Source: Cadophora sp. MPI-SDFR-AT-0126 (lineage: Eukaryota > Ascomycota > Leotiomycetes > Helotiales > Ploettnerulaceae). From it: a stretch of 64,000 nt of DNA. Below are positions 37,392 to 49,459 of the stretch, piece by piece. How positions within the stretch are numbered: position 1 is the first letter of the stretch; each line of letters opens with the position of its first letter. Under the pieces are notes generated by a model that made no database searches, was not told the origin of the DNA, and saw nothing but the letters and a program-made list of their open reading frames with translations. Where the stretch lies: assembly GCA_020747065.1 (NCBI GenBank), contig JAGMVK010000007.1:806001-870000 (forward strand). The letters are read 5' to 3'. The translations under genes were made by a program, and so were the position numbers.

Positions 37392-39678
37392 TTATTTTTT
37401 CTTCGACTCGTGTACCGTCTCGATGATCTTATCGACCACACTTGGATCCGAGAGCTACAAATCATCAGTTTGACATTAAAGAAATCAGAAAGTGGTTGAC
37501 CTACAGTCGAAGTATCACCCAACTGATCCTCCTCACCCGCCAAAATCTTTCTAAGAATTCTCCTCATAATCTTACCACTTCTCGTCTTTGGTAGATCAGG
37601 AACGACAAAGATGGCCTTGGGTGCAGCGAATGGACCAATGCTCTTGCGTACCTGCAAGACGAGATCCTTGCGGAGTTGATCGTTGACCTCGTTTCCGTCT
37701 TTGATGGCCACGAAGGCGTTGACAGCTTGTCCTGTGAGCTCGTCGTTTATTCCTACTACGGCAGCTTCGGCTACAGCGTGATGTTCGATGAGTGCAGCTT
37801 CGATTTCGGCGGTTGAGAGACGGTGACCAGAGACATTGACTACGTCGTCGACGCGGCCACGGATCCAGTAGTATCCTTCGTGATCACGACCTGCTCCATC
37901 GCCAGTGAACTGGATCGTTAGCATGCGAATTTCGAGAGGGAGAGAAGGCTTACGTAGTATCCCTTGTAGACATTCAGATATGTATCCATATATCTCTTGT
38001 GAGCGCCCCAAACTGTACGAGCCATGCTAGGCCATGGTTGCTTGAAAGCCAAGACACCCTCAACATCATTTCCGTGAATCTCCTCGCCGGAAACGGGGTC
38101 GATGATCGCAGGTTCGATACCGAAGAATGGGAGGGATGCGCTACCTGGCTTGGTAGGTGTGACACCAGCAAGAGGAGTGATGACATTGGATCCTGTCTCG
38201 GTTTGCCAGTATGTCTAGTTCTGTTAGCAGATTCAAGCAATCGGTGGGGCTGACTTACGTCTACAACGTGAGCCTCCTCCTTTCCGACAATCTCGAAATA
38301 CCATTTCCAGACCTCGGCAGCAATTGGTTCTCCAACAGATCCCAAGACACGGAGATGCTTCATCTGAGCCTTGACATGCTGATCACCGGCTCTCTTGAGC
38401 AATCTCAACGCAGTAGGTGCAACGTAGAATTGAGTAACCTCGTGCTTCGCAATAACATCCCAATATCTCGAGAAGTTTGGATAAGCTGGAGTTCCTTCGA
38501 AAACGACCGTCGCAACACCGAGAAGGAGAGGAGCGTAGACAACATATGTATGACCGGTAATCCATCCTACATCACCACCGCAGAAGAACTTGTCGGAATC
38601 ATGGATATCAAAGACGTATTTTCCAGTCGCAGCAGCTCCTAGGAGGTATCCAGCAGTCGAGTGCATAACACCCTTTGGCTTACCAGTCGATCCAGAAGTA
38701 TAGAGGAGGAATAGCGGATCTTCAGAGTTCATTGGCTCAGGAGCAATGTACGAAGGCCACTTCTCGACCTCCTCATGCCACCACCAATCGCGACCCTTGG
38801 TGAATGGGACATCTGCACTTGTGCGCTTGTAGACCAGACAGTGTGTGACATCTGGGCATTGCTTGAGAGCATCATCCACAATCTTCTTTGTACCAATCAA
38901 CTTTCCTCCTCTCTTGCCCTCGTCGGTTGTAATGACGACCTTGGATTGCGCATCGATGACACGGTCGCGGAGGGAGTCGGATGAGAAACCTGCAAAGACG
39001 ACGGAATGGACGGCACCGATTCGGGCACATGCGAGGAATGCAATGAGTGCTTCGGGAATCATGGGAAGGTAAATGGCTACTGTGTCACCCTTCTTGACAC
39101 CCATCTGCTTGAGGACGTATGCTGTTCTGCAGACTTCTCGGAGGAGTTCGCCGTACGTGAGGGTTCGTCCATCAGCTTCGTCGTCGGCTTCGTAGATGAT
39201 CGCTGGCTTGTCTGGGTTCTTGATCGCATGTCGGTCGACGCAATTGAACGAGGCATTGAGTTGGCCTTCGAGGAACCACGCGTTGTCTCCGTTTTGGAAT
39301 GTGCCACTGTGTACGGTTTGGAAATCCCTCTGCCATGTAAGTAGTTCGCGCGCCAGCTTTCCCCAGAATTTGTCGGGTTCGGTGATCGATTCCTTGTACA
39401 TGGTTTGGTACTCCTCGAGGCCTAGATTGTAAGCAGAGAATTAAAGAAGGTAAATGGAGCTTACCACTCAAATGAGGTTTGCTTGGGTGTTCTGGATTGT
39501 CAGTTCTCTGTCACTCAAGGCGCGATTGAGAGCTTACTGTCCAACATCTTCTTTGGAGGATCTGGGGCGCGTTAGAATTGTCGCAATGGATTTCTGAGCT
39601 TTACTCACGAAAGGTATCGACCTGATGGGCCTCAGCCACTACAGGGCCATTGCTGGGCTTCACGTCACCTTCAGACAT
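37392..39678 (-). CDS. facA: Acetyl-CoA synthetase
   Basis: Acetate-CoA ligase (AMP-forming): converts acetate, ATP and CoA to acetyl-CoA in cytosol and nucleus, needed for growth on acetate and for histone acetylation. Seven exons, 39609-39678, 39538-39561, 39465-39491, 38259-39421, 37954-38214, 37505-37909 and 37392-37454, give 670 aa, the normal length. Introns are 43-50 nt and two exons are only 24 and 27 nt. Motifs: [11 protein letters not shown] near 281-291 (ATP binding), TYWQTETGS after the fourth intron, [17 protein letters not shown], and the C-terminal [11 protein letters not shown] carrying the catalytic lysine that is acetylated in this family. The symbol follows the Aspergillus nidulans name and is by similarity only. 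Confidence 0.97.
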
Positions 39679-42154
39679 GATTGCGGTGGTGGTGTTGTTT
39701 TTCGATCAGGCTGCGAATTTGGAGAACTGCGGGGTTACTTTGTATGGGCGCCGAAATATGGGGCAACAGCACAAATCGCAGGGTTGCGGTCGCTAATCCT
39801 TCGGGGAATGGAATACAGTGTGAGGCAATGTCGTGAGTGAGCTGAGCGGAGTGGTACAATTGGGATTAGTGTTTGAGAGAAAGTGAGGGAATGGGGGAAT
39901 GGGGGAATGGAAGAATAGGAAGAGAAGAAGGGAGAGTAGAGCGAGGGAGAAAGGTCTCTTTTATTAATTCCTCTCCACCTGGCTACCTTACCTTACCTTA
40001 CCTAGCTACCTCGTCAGCAGCTCCTCGACCTCTTCGTCCTCGGGGCAAGGGACGTTTCTTCTTTCGTCTTTCGAGCAACGGAGCTCGACTCCCAGCCAAA
40101 ATGTACCCCGGTTATTGCAATGAAGCTCTGTGAGTGGTCAGCCCTCAACCCCTCCTTCTAGCCGGACGAGTATCAGCCTCGAGCTCGGCATAGGCGGGGC
40201 TGCCCCGGTTCGCTGGGAAGATGCTGCCAAGTGGATGAAGTCCTATGAGGATGAGGGAGCTGTCATCGAGGCTGGATTGGTCTGGTATTGAGAAGGATTG
40301 GATTGCATTTAAATCGTCCATAGAATCATCAGCTCATTTTTAATGCATCAAAGTATTGGCATCGTCAGTTTGGGATTGAGGGTGTTCCTCTGGCAAGCAA
40401 AACACACTAACCGACTATCCGGGTATTTGTATTTCAATACTTACTTTCCAACAGATAAACTACTTAATTCCGGACATCGGAGCCGAAATAGTAGATGCAG
40501 AATTTGAAATAGATGGAAACCGTTCAAGCACGACAGTGGAGTCCTTCTCAACTATTTCCAAATCCCAGGGACCTTCAGGAATCCATCTCATCTCACTAAC
40601 CCCTCATTCCCTAAATCCCCAGTAAAAACTGGGCTGATGTCAGAACACCCAGCTTGTGACCATAGCTGCACCCCGACATTGTCCATCGTCGGATCTGGTA
40701 TTGATGTGCGCACAGCCGGGGAAATCAGGAGATTTGATTTGTGTGTTGTACCGTACCACATGGCGAGGAATAGGATAGTGGCATGATACTTATCCTATCC
40801 CATCCACTCCTTCTTGTGGCTGCTTTCTAGGCGGGGTCAACGAGGCTGATGCTTGGCTTTTGCAATTGCTGCAGCCCCCTGCATCATTGTTTTGTGCCCC
40901 TCCCTTTTGGATGCAGTGAGATGGATGTGATGCCAGACTCTCGGCTGCTATGTTAATGGGATGGTTGGGAATCATTCCTCCATAAATGGTCATGAGGACA
41001 GTAAATACTAATAGACCAACATCCTCCTCTTCCTTAGACACTCCCGCGAGACCCAAATAATCGCCGATGTCCATCCTGTGCTCTACGAGACATGCCGGAT
41101 CCTTAAGCTCGGTACACCATCCCATCCAACGCCCGGATGAGATCATGCCGAGACTTTCAAATCTGCATCGGCTTGAAGGAAGAAAAGAGACGGGAAAGTC
41201 AATTCGTACCAAGCCTGCTTCAACATTAGCCAAGCCGGTCGGCTGCAGCATGCAATTAATCATCCTGTCAGGACGTGAACACGCTCGCGTGGCTGTTGGG
41301 ACTGCTGGTTGCATTTCTAGCCACCGAGGCGTATTTTCTCCGGCACATTGGGAAATGGAGGGAAACGTGATGGGTTTGAAACGACAAAAATGAGAGCTTT
41401 CTCTGCTGCGAGAATAATGGTTGGCCATTCTATGATTGTTAAGGAAGTCATCTCGACACATCATTTTCCAGCGATTCGCAGTGAAAACATGCATATGTCT
41501 TGGATATCACGTGCACTGCAAACCAAGAGGAAGTAAACAAACATTCTTCCGACACCCATCTATCCTCTCAAGCTTGTGTACAATCCGAGTTTGATAACAG
41601 CATGATTGACCTCAAATAATCACACCACAGCAGGACAATTCAGATACTCAAGGAAGACCATGAGACCAGTTAAAAAGCGGCAATGTCGAAGTCCGAGAAG
41701 CAGCTGAACAAGAAGCATATTCTCTACCCAAACAAGCCTTTCCCCCCCCATTGCCCCCAAATCACCCCCTCAAAGAAAATCACCAGCCTACACCGCAACC
41801 TCACTCATCCTCCCTCTTAACCTTCCTCGTCCGCGCCTTAAGCTTCGTAAATGACTCCCTTATAGAACCGCTCGGTATACTCTACGGCAAACACTCGATT
41901 CCTGTCGTAGTATCGTTATATTCACTTAGTATCCTTAGATACTTCCCGACCTAAATTTCGTTGTATATCCCGACGAATCCTTGAATAGATTCTTTTGTGC
42001 TATTGCTTAGTAGAGTAATTAATTCAAGGGGGCTTCCTATTATAGAATTTATAAGAAGACTAGGGCGTTTTAGGGTAGCGCGGGTTAGGATTTAGTCGAT
42101 TAATATAACAATGTTCCATTTCCTTGAAGCCTGTTATTAACCTATTTTCCAACT
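39679..42154. other. Intergenic 2.5 kb, core to AT-rich transition
   Basis: Gap between ACS start and HET-gene stop, both minus strand. The left part is ordinary promoter-like sequence. A 234-codon minus-strand frame at 40790-41494 exists, but its product is rich in Met, Cys, Ser and Pro, lacks any domain, and overlaps open frames on the other strand, so I do not call it. From about 41930 to 42150 the sequence becomes strongly AT-rich with many TA steps, as in RIP-affected fungal DNA. Confidence 0.45.
39866..39955 (-). promoter_or_regulatory. Pyrimidine-rich tract upstream of ACS
   Basis: The plus strand is almost purely purine for about 90 bases, including three GGGGAATG-type units. On the ACS coding strand this is a CT-rich tract 190-280 bp before the start codon. 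CT-rich tracts near transcription starts are common in filamentous fungal promoters. Just beyond it (39984-40003) the plus strand has four copies of CCTTA. Assignment as a promoter element is inference. Confidence 0.35.
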
Positions 42155-44561
42155 TTACATAATAATAATTGGCTCTATTGCTTTCTCATTATCATCCTTT
42201 AGTATCTCCCCATTCATAAATCCATATAAGTATGCCTCCCCTGAAAGATGAAAGCTTGTCTCGAGTGACCACTTTCCTTTCCCAATTCGTCCTTTCTTCT
42301 TTCGGTCATCATCTCGCCGCATAACAAACGGCACATAAACGCCCCCAATAAACACGATATATGAACCAATAGTCGTACGCTGAGACCCTAGTCCGATATA
42401 TCCCTTTTCGGTAATAAAGATCTCTCGTACAGCGCATAGCTGATGATGAGCACGCCGATACACATCTGCTGCCGCCGCAACATCGCTTTCGGCAAAACTT
42501 GAAGGGTCGAAGGGGAGGTATTTAGCCACGAATGTGTCATAAGAAGATTGCATGGTTTCGAGCCCGGGGAAATTGGGAAAGTCCTTTTCAGCATCCTCAA
42601 TAAGCACGCGCAGCCATTTCGCAAACATCTCGCCGATATTCCCGCTTGCGGGATTATTGCCTTCACAGCTATTGCCGACTAAGAGGCGTGCAATAGTCAC
42701 ATAGCCTGGTTCCCTGGAAGTGTATGCTGATGTGTCCAGGTCGGTCATAAAATGGAGGAATTTGGTTAGCCTAGATGGTTCATCCAATTCTCTGAGCAAA
42801 TAGTCGTCAGTGATACTCGTGATTTTATCAAACACTATGGCCCGCTCAAGCAAGACTTCCTTGCCATCCGATGAAATGTGAAATGTATTGGGAAGATCAC
42901 AGGCGTTATAGATTTCAGGTTTGGTATCACGGAGGGTATCCATGTAAGTTTCTCCAGGAATGGGAAACCAGCAGGGATATTCTCCATACGTTGACCGAAT
43001 ACTCGCAAGAGAGAGCGAGTAAAGGCCTGTTCTACTATGGAACATTGCAGCAGCCCAATTGGAGAACACTTCAAGAGTGGACACCGCATAGTCTATGTGA
43101 AGCTCTGTCCAGGATGGAGTTGGCCGAGCAGACTGAGCGCTAGAGGTCTCTGAGGGCATTGTTTCAAGAATATCGAAGGGTTCGTGACTAAGAGTGGGGT
43201 TCTGCTCAGACTCAGAAAGGATTACATCGTCATCTTTGATGCTCGGGTCGAGGATGGGCTCTGCCTCAAGTTGAATACCCTCCTGTATCTTGAGAGAAAG
43301 ACGGTCGAGAAGTGCCAGGCCAGCAAAGATGAGATCGCGCGGGTCAGTCGCTTGTCTTCCTCTAGATGCTAGGAGATACTCTTCCAGATCCCATCTGTAT
43401 CCTGTTTGAAAAAGCTTTCGAGCAGCGAGAACTTTGTCCAATGACGTGATATGCGTCAATAAGACTGGAAGGGCAGAGTAGTAGATAGATCGGATTTCGG
43501 AAGGTGGATTTAGGCTTTTAATCCACCCAACTGCATCCGCAAGAAGTTCAGGAGATATTTCCTCGGAACCGAGGAGAAAAACGATATCTTTAGCTAGAAT
43601 GTACTCTTGCAGCACCCAAATCCGGCGAAAATAAGAGCTCATTATGATATAGAAAAGAAATGTCATGGTGAAAATTGGCTCGAAACAGTACTGGTACTGT
43701 AGGTCGAATGGGAGCAGCGTCGCCGTGTCGTTCTTGATTATATCCTTGTGGATTTTTGGAGGATACCGAATCGAATCAACACGCCCGATGAGGGCTGTTG
43801 GGCAAGTGCCGAGCCATGTAATGACTTGCCTTGCGGAGGAGTAGATGTCTCCCATGATCGCTAGCTGACCGTTGCGCTCCAAAACATCGTTTTGGTTGAT
43901 GCAAATCGCATCAATCCAAAAAGGCAAGCTATTGTGAGACTTTCGTAGCTGGAGCAAGGCGTTGTAAAGGTTGCTCTGAACTTCCATGACTTGACTGTTG
44001 CAAAGAATCAACTTGCGGGATTTTTCTCCTCTCGACTTCCCCCATCTTGAGAGCAGGCGGCGAGTAAAGGGGTTGAAAAAGTCTGAGGCGACAACCTGGC
44101 GAAAAGCTCGAGCCCAGGGTGATCCGTCTAAGCTCCATGTATATGATAGCGCTCTGTATACAGGGGCGCTATCGAGATCCACGACTTTCAAAGAACACCG
44201 CACAATGTCAGTGTCCGACCCTTTCTCCATATAAAGAAGACGGATCGAGGAAGGCTTTGGCAGTGGTGAATACTCAAATCCTCTCGAGTTATGGAACTAG
44301 ATATGATATGTAAGTATGCTTGACTTTAATGTGATTCGTCTCTTGCGGCAAGGTGTCGTGACTTACAGCGAAGCCCAGTAACAGTGATTCTTTGCCCTGT
44401 CGAAAAACGCGTTTCAAGCGTCGCCAAGAATATCCGACTAAGTAAATCGCAAATTTGCAATACAAATACACCATTCTGCTTACGAAGTCCCACAGACTCC
44501 AGCCTTCGAACATTCTCACGAGGGTGTAGCTCAGGCCAACGCTGTCCTTGTCGGCGGACAT
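42155..44561 (-). CDS. HET-domain protein
   Basis: Heterokaryon-incompatibility type protein; HET domains trigger cell death or growth arrest when unlike fungal cells fuse, and many copies have no known partner. Exons 44367-44561 and 42155-44296 with a 70-nt intron give 778 aa. The HET domain begins near residue 112 with YRALSYTWS, then has FWIDAICINQND near 191-202 and IYSSARQVITWLG near 216-228. Splicing restores the usual lead-in phrase FEYSPLPKPSSIRLL just before it. Exon 1 adds a hydrophobic segment (about residues 27-46) between charged flanks that could be a membrane helix, which is not typical. The C-terminal half is the usual poorly conserved region, ending with YIGLGSQRTTIGSYIVFIGG. 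Flanks are AT-rich, consistent with an accessory location. Confidence 0.92.
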
Positions 44562-46955
44562 GTTGCCTAGGCTCTGAAGAGCGAAAACAGGCTTTGCAAT
44601 TTACTCGCTGGAAACCCACCCTCGCAACCTTCAAGTGCTACAGCATAATACAGCAAGAGATACGCGTATTGTCGGTACCTGTGCTCGCAAGGTCGTTGCA
44701 AGCGTTACAGTGGAGCGGCTTCGACTGTCCAATTGTTCAAATGTTTTCAGGGGCTTGGCGATCATTTCGGCGCGATGCCCATTCAGGAATGGCGGCCACA
44801 GAGGTCTGTGCCCGACCCGTTTACCTGGGCGATGGATGCCACTCCCCTAAAAAGTTAATCCGCGGGGCCAAATCATACCAAAACGTAGCGGCTGTCACTT
44901 CGGTTTATAAACATAAAAGTGTTTCATTAAGCACGATACTTTATCATAAGTTTAACCGCCAACTAGTACAATGGACTAGGAGATGCGTACTACGCCTTAA
45001 GCATTAGTCAAAGTCTAAGGCGATTGGTTTCAGAGGCTTGAGGGCCAATGTCGGTCAGGAAACGTGTTAATTCCGTGATTCCTTAATCAGCCGAGTGCTA
45101 TGCGGCACGTCTACCAGACGAACCGCGATAGACCGAGCCCAATAGACTGAGTAGCCCTTATGTCTATTCAGAGGTCGCCGCCTTTGCATTGATGCTAGTA
45201 GTAATATTGTCAGCAACTGACTGCTTGCTGTAATAGTAGTTAACATAGCTTAGGTAAGCCTGTGAGAAGCGTTTCGGAATGATTACTATAGTTGTACTCT
45301 AAAAATTTGGCGACTTGCCGGTTTGATAGCTTCACCGTTGGTGCTATAAGCTTCAACAGTGAAGCGTTGGCAGCTATATGATAACCAATCAATCCCGTCC
45401 ATGAGTGTTTTGTCTTGCTAGATAAGTGATGATGGTCGAGGTAAGGAGCAAGCTTATTCCGTTCTTTATAGAGAGCCTCACTACAGGTGTTGTGAAGGAT
45501 AAGAAGACGAGAGTGCCGTTAAGAACGATATTTACTAGGTAACAGCGGATAGATAACTTTCTAATGCCGCTTTGTGGTGCGTTTACTCCTTCAGTGACGG
45601 ACTTAGGTAGAGGTAAGTTTTGTGCCTGTTCTACCCCTCCGCTCCTAGTACAAGAATCAAAGGGACTTGCTAACAACAGTCGCTAGACTGGCTGTGAAGA
45701 TTTTCGGTCAGAGAGTTACTACGGACTGGGCGAAGATTTTAGCTTTTATACTGCTGTGACGTTGAGTCGTGGCCCTGGTACGGGGGGTGTGTGTGGTGGT
45801 GGAGAAAGGATGTATTGGCTAGCCCAGGGCTAAAGGGGTAGGTTTTGGTGGAGTGAAGGAGAATCACTTGAATCGTTGATTTGATTTGGTCATTTGAGAA
45901 AAGAGATTCTTGCTTCCGTTCCGGGGTGTAGACTCGGGGTTTGCAATAGAGATGAGATCAATGTAACATCTTACGATTTTTTAATTGTTCAAGTGCTCAA
46001 TTAGCTGTTATTTCGGGATGTTGAAGTATTGAAGAGCACGCGTGTTGTAAAGGGTGGTCCTTAATCCATTTAAGTCATTAGTGGTTCTCCGCTAAATTTG
46101 TCCTCAGGACCTAAGCTTTCAAATATATCATTAGTATATCCCCAATAGATACACTAGCTGAAAACGAGATTAACTCCTGAAAGTCCTTTAATTTTTATCT
46201 CCTATATGAGTGATAGCTAAGATCTAGAACTTTAGCCGTCACAGCTCGTAAATTCAGCGCTATTCGTCTCGAGCTTAAAGCCAAATGATTTAGGTCGTCA
46301 CTCGAGTTCATTATGTTCCTCGTCATAGGATGTATACATTCATAATTAGCCTAAGTATGGAAACTCCTGCAACTTCGCTGGAGTCTCTTCCCGATCATGG
46401 ACATCCTTCAAGTGGAGACTTCAGGATGCTAATGCCCTATTATCACTTAAGCTTAAAAAACTTGGGAAACTTCCGGCTGATCAATCAGTGACTATCAATT
46501 TTATCCAGAGTCTTAGAGCGCACTAATCTCTTTCCTGCTCACAAATCCAATTGCTATGTAAATCTCACGCTCGAATTGGCATATGGCATAATCATGTCCA
46601 GTGAACTAATTTCTTTTTTTCCGGGAACAAACCAGGCGATCCGATGTTCGAATTAGTTCGACCATCAAAGGTTTATCAGCAGCTGCGTCACATCATCAGG
46701 TAAAGACGAGAGATCAGCTACATTCACCGCTGAGATCTTCATACACGAGGCTATCTGGCGACACTGATTTGGCCACGCCTCAGAAACAAAATCGGCTAGC
46801 TTAATCTTACACGTGCTTATGACACAGGGAGAAGAAGAACGCAAGGGAAACAACGCTCAGGTTGTCACTTCGAGTTGTTTTTGCGCACATACATTCCCTT
46901 TCCTTCCTTCGACATCGAATACAAACACAGATAAAAAGTCTCGTCCAAACACAAC
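44562..46955. other. AT-rich intergenic 2.4 kb
   Basis: Region between the HET gene start (-) and the next gene (+). From about 44880 onward it is AT-rich. No open frame has recognisable content; the best is a 95-codon minus-strand frame at 45389-45676 with one hydrophobic stretch. An imperfect inverted repeat (12-nt arms, 45329-45340 and 45354-45365, one mismatch) is visible. The stretch may contain decayed transposon sequence, but I could not identify a family. Confidence 0.45.
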
Positions 46956-48191
46956 ATGAATGCAGATGCATACGTGCCCTGCAAGGACACAATCAGAAGC
47001 ATCGCCGAAGCAAAGGATGTCGAACTAGACTTAGTTGACCTCTTGTATGAGGAAGTCGACGAAGAACTTCGATCACATCCTGCTTTTGACCGCATGTCAG
47101 GACCCCAAAGAAATCGCTGGCATGAGTACCATGTTTGGTGCAAGCTGTGTAAGACCCATCCCCATTTCTAATCACAATCAGAAGCTAACAGGTCCAGTCC
47201 CTGGTGGAGAGGTCATCTTCCCGGGTGATAAAACACATCTCGACAAATTCGAGCGAAATGAAAAACATCGCAGAGAGAACATATTGGATTTTTGGCGCGC
47301 CTGGAAAATGATATCTTCTCAGAACATCGCATCTCCCAGTACAAAGGCGGATGAGAATGCTGCTCTTCCACAATCTTCCACAGCCCCGGTTAGCACGTCA
47401 TCGCAGCAAAATGACCCTCCTATCCAGCAACCCTCCCAACAAGTCTCTTCTCCTAAAGTTAAGGAGGTTGAGAATCGGATCGATGTCGCCGCAAAGCCCG
47501 AAGTCATGACTGAGGAGGAGGAAAGACTCGAAGAGCACCGAAAAAGTGTCCAGGAGAGAGTCCGTGAAGTCACAGAGACTCGGAGGTCCTGAACGTGTTG
47601 CAGAAGTGTACTATCACTTTGTCGATCCCAATGCGCTGTCCTGGCCGCAAAGAATTACGGCTATGGAGGCAATATGCAAGATCCAACCTCTCATGGATGG
47701 AGAGTACGTCTACAGTCTCTCTCTGAAAGCCGATATGGAAACTCGCGAAGCATGGACTGGACAAGAAGATTCTGGAACAATTAGCAAGGCTGAAAATCTC
47801 CTGGGTATCGAATTCAGAAGCAAATTCCGTCTCGACGTACACCATAAAATTTGGCCTTGGCCAACCGAACAGCAGGCGCTCAAGGATCCCAAAGAAGCCG
47901 CTGAAAAGGTCAAATTCGCTTATAGCACCTTGCGCTTCTGGTATTATGAGTTGCAAATGTCAAGGAACACGTTAATATTTTTGGGGCTGCCTACTTGTGA
48001 AGGAAAAAGACTCGACAAGGGTCACAACGTGGCTCACACTCACAGGTAGTTTAGATCCTCGCGTCGCAGATCGAGTTCTACCAGGGGATGAAGCAACTAT
48101 GACCAACACGCACGGCGAGGACATGCAGACTACATCCGGAGACAGGCCAAAATCCGCTGATGACTCCGTGGATCTACCATCTCAACTGTAA
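46956..48191 (+). CDS. Hypothetical 367-aa protein
   Basis: Not recognised. Four exons, 46956-47148, 47192-47563, 47604-47996 and 48046-48191, with introns of 43, 40 and 49 nt, close in phase. Without the 40-nt intron the frame would look shifted near 47590, so this junction deserves RNA support. The first 70 residues are acidic and helical (VELDLVDLLYEEVDEELRSH). A compact part with FRAWKM-like aromatic residues follows (ERNEKHRRENILDFWRAWKM), then a Ser/Gln/Pro-rich linker, a charged helix, and a folded-looking segment with YYHFVDPNALSWPQRITAME and an Asp/Ser-rich tail. No signal peptide or membrane segment. It ends 67 bp from a convergent coiled-coil gene and lies 1.1 kb from the transposon. 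Confidence 0.6.
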
Positions 48192-48257
48192 GCCAGAGCA
48201 TCTCATACTGAAGCTCACACACTAATTGACTGCATTTAGTTCTAATAAACGTAAAAG

Positions 48258-48992
48258 TTATATTAAATTTGCAAGGCGTCCTGAATCCCTGAAATCCCAA
48301 AAAAATCGAAGATCCTTGGTTTCTACAACCATGGATCTCTTCGTTATCCTCGGTCTATTGGCAGAAACAAATCGCGACTTTCCATTGCTGTTTATGAAGC
48401 TGAGAGACGAATTGTTGGTTGCGATGAAGGTACTGAGAGGGTTCAGGAATGATACATGCACATTTGAGGTATCAAGGGCCAGGGACTTTTCGTCTACCCT
48501 CTTGACCTCGGTTTCATAATAAACATTAAGCAATTTAGAGCTTCTTAGCTCAGTCTCTGTGTTGTTTAACAGAGATCTCTGCTCTTGAAATTTTTGCTCT
48601 TCATTCGCTACTGTTTCCAGCAAGTCCTTCTTATCGTCTTTCTGCTTAGCCGACTCAGCCTTCCAATGATCTCTTTCTCTTCGATACTTCTCGGCAGCTG
48701 CAGCTTCTAAGACTAACCTAAGTTGCAGCTCAATTACTTTTTGTTCCGCGTCTTCGGACTTTTTTATTGCCGAGGCAGACTTTGTTTGTTCAATGGCATA
48801 TTTTCCCTTCAAATAATTGAGCTCTACTTGGGCACCGCTTTCAACCTCTATTCTGGTCTATTTAAGCTTAGTGATTTCATTCAAGATATTGGTCAGCTCT
48901 TCTGGCATCTTTGCATATTTCGGAGCGCCTTCAAGTGCCTTTACTTTCAGCTCAAACTCTTTGTTGGTTTCAATCAGATCATTCTTCTGCAT
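48258..48992 (-). CDS. Coiled-coil protein, intron or stop at 48858
   Basis: Unrecognised, strongly helical protein. As one model, exons 48945-48992 and 48258-48857 around an 87-nt intron (GTAAAG...AAATAG) give 215 aa in phase. The alternative is no intron: the 87 nt read as open coiled-coil-like sequence in the same frame until an in-frame TAG at its end, which would make the gene broken. The body is a long Lys/Glu/Gln-rich coiled coil (for example EKYRRERDHWKAESAKQKDD) of roughly 130 residues, then a polar Ser/Asn/Arg-rich tail. No domain found. It ends tail-to-tail with the 367-aa gene and lies about 290 bp from the Fot1 element. It may be lineage-specific or a fragment of a larger coiled-coil gene. 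Confidence 0.48.
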
Positions 48993-49284
48993 CTCACACT
49001 GCTGGAATAACTCGACCACCGGACCTTTTCACTGGCCGGGATATTTGTTAGTTTGGAGGAAGTGATTTGTCGGTAGATGATGTGCTATTCAGACCTTTAA
49101 ATTTGGAGAAAACCAAGAGGAGAGCAGAAGAAGCAAAAGAGGTTCAAGGTGAAGCGCTAATTGTGCGGGCCTGTCACGAGACTAAGGGAGCTAGCTTGAG
49201 TGGGAAAGTAGGAAGATAGGCACGATTGGGAGCATTAGAAAACTTCATGCAAGGCCATCCAAACCCGTCTTCTTTGTGTCTCTA

Positions 49285-49328
49285 ACGTCTCACCCCTGGT
49301 TTCCGCCCACCCCTACATTCCGCCCACC
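49285..49328 (+). repeat. Left TIR of Fot1 element, 44 bp
   Basis: Begins ACGTCTCACCCCTGGTTTCC and is identical to the reverse complement of 51074-51117 over 44 bases. It keeps several CA and TG steps unmutated, unlike the interior. Confidence 0.95.
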
Positions 49329-49459
49329 TCGCTTAACCTCACCGCTTCTTATACCACCCAACTTCAATAATTATTTAATATTTTATTCTCTAATCGATTT
49401 TCTTGAAATTTGGAATGTGAATTGATCTCATTATGAAGCCTTAATATACTGAACGTGAC

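Noticed and set aside
40790..41494. 234-codon minus-strand open frame
   Set aside because: No domain, odd composition (many Met, Cys, Ser, Pro), overlaps open frames on the plus strand, and no splice partners; likely chance.
45329..45365. Imperfect hairpin in AT-rich region as a TIR of another transposon
   Set aside because: Arms are only 12 nt with a mismatch, too close together, and no target duplication is visible.
47546..48049. Apparent frameshift and premature end in the 367-aa gene
   Set aside because: A 40-nt and a 49-nt intron restore one frame to 48191, with total coding length divisible by three.
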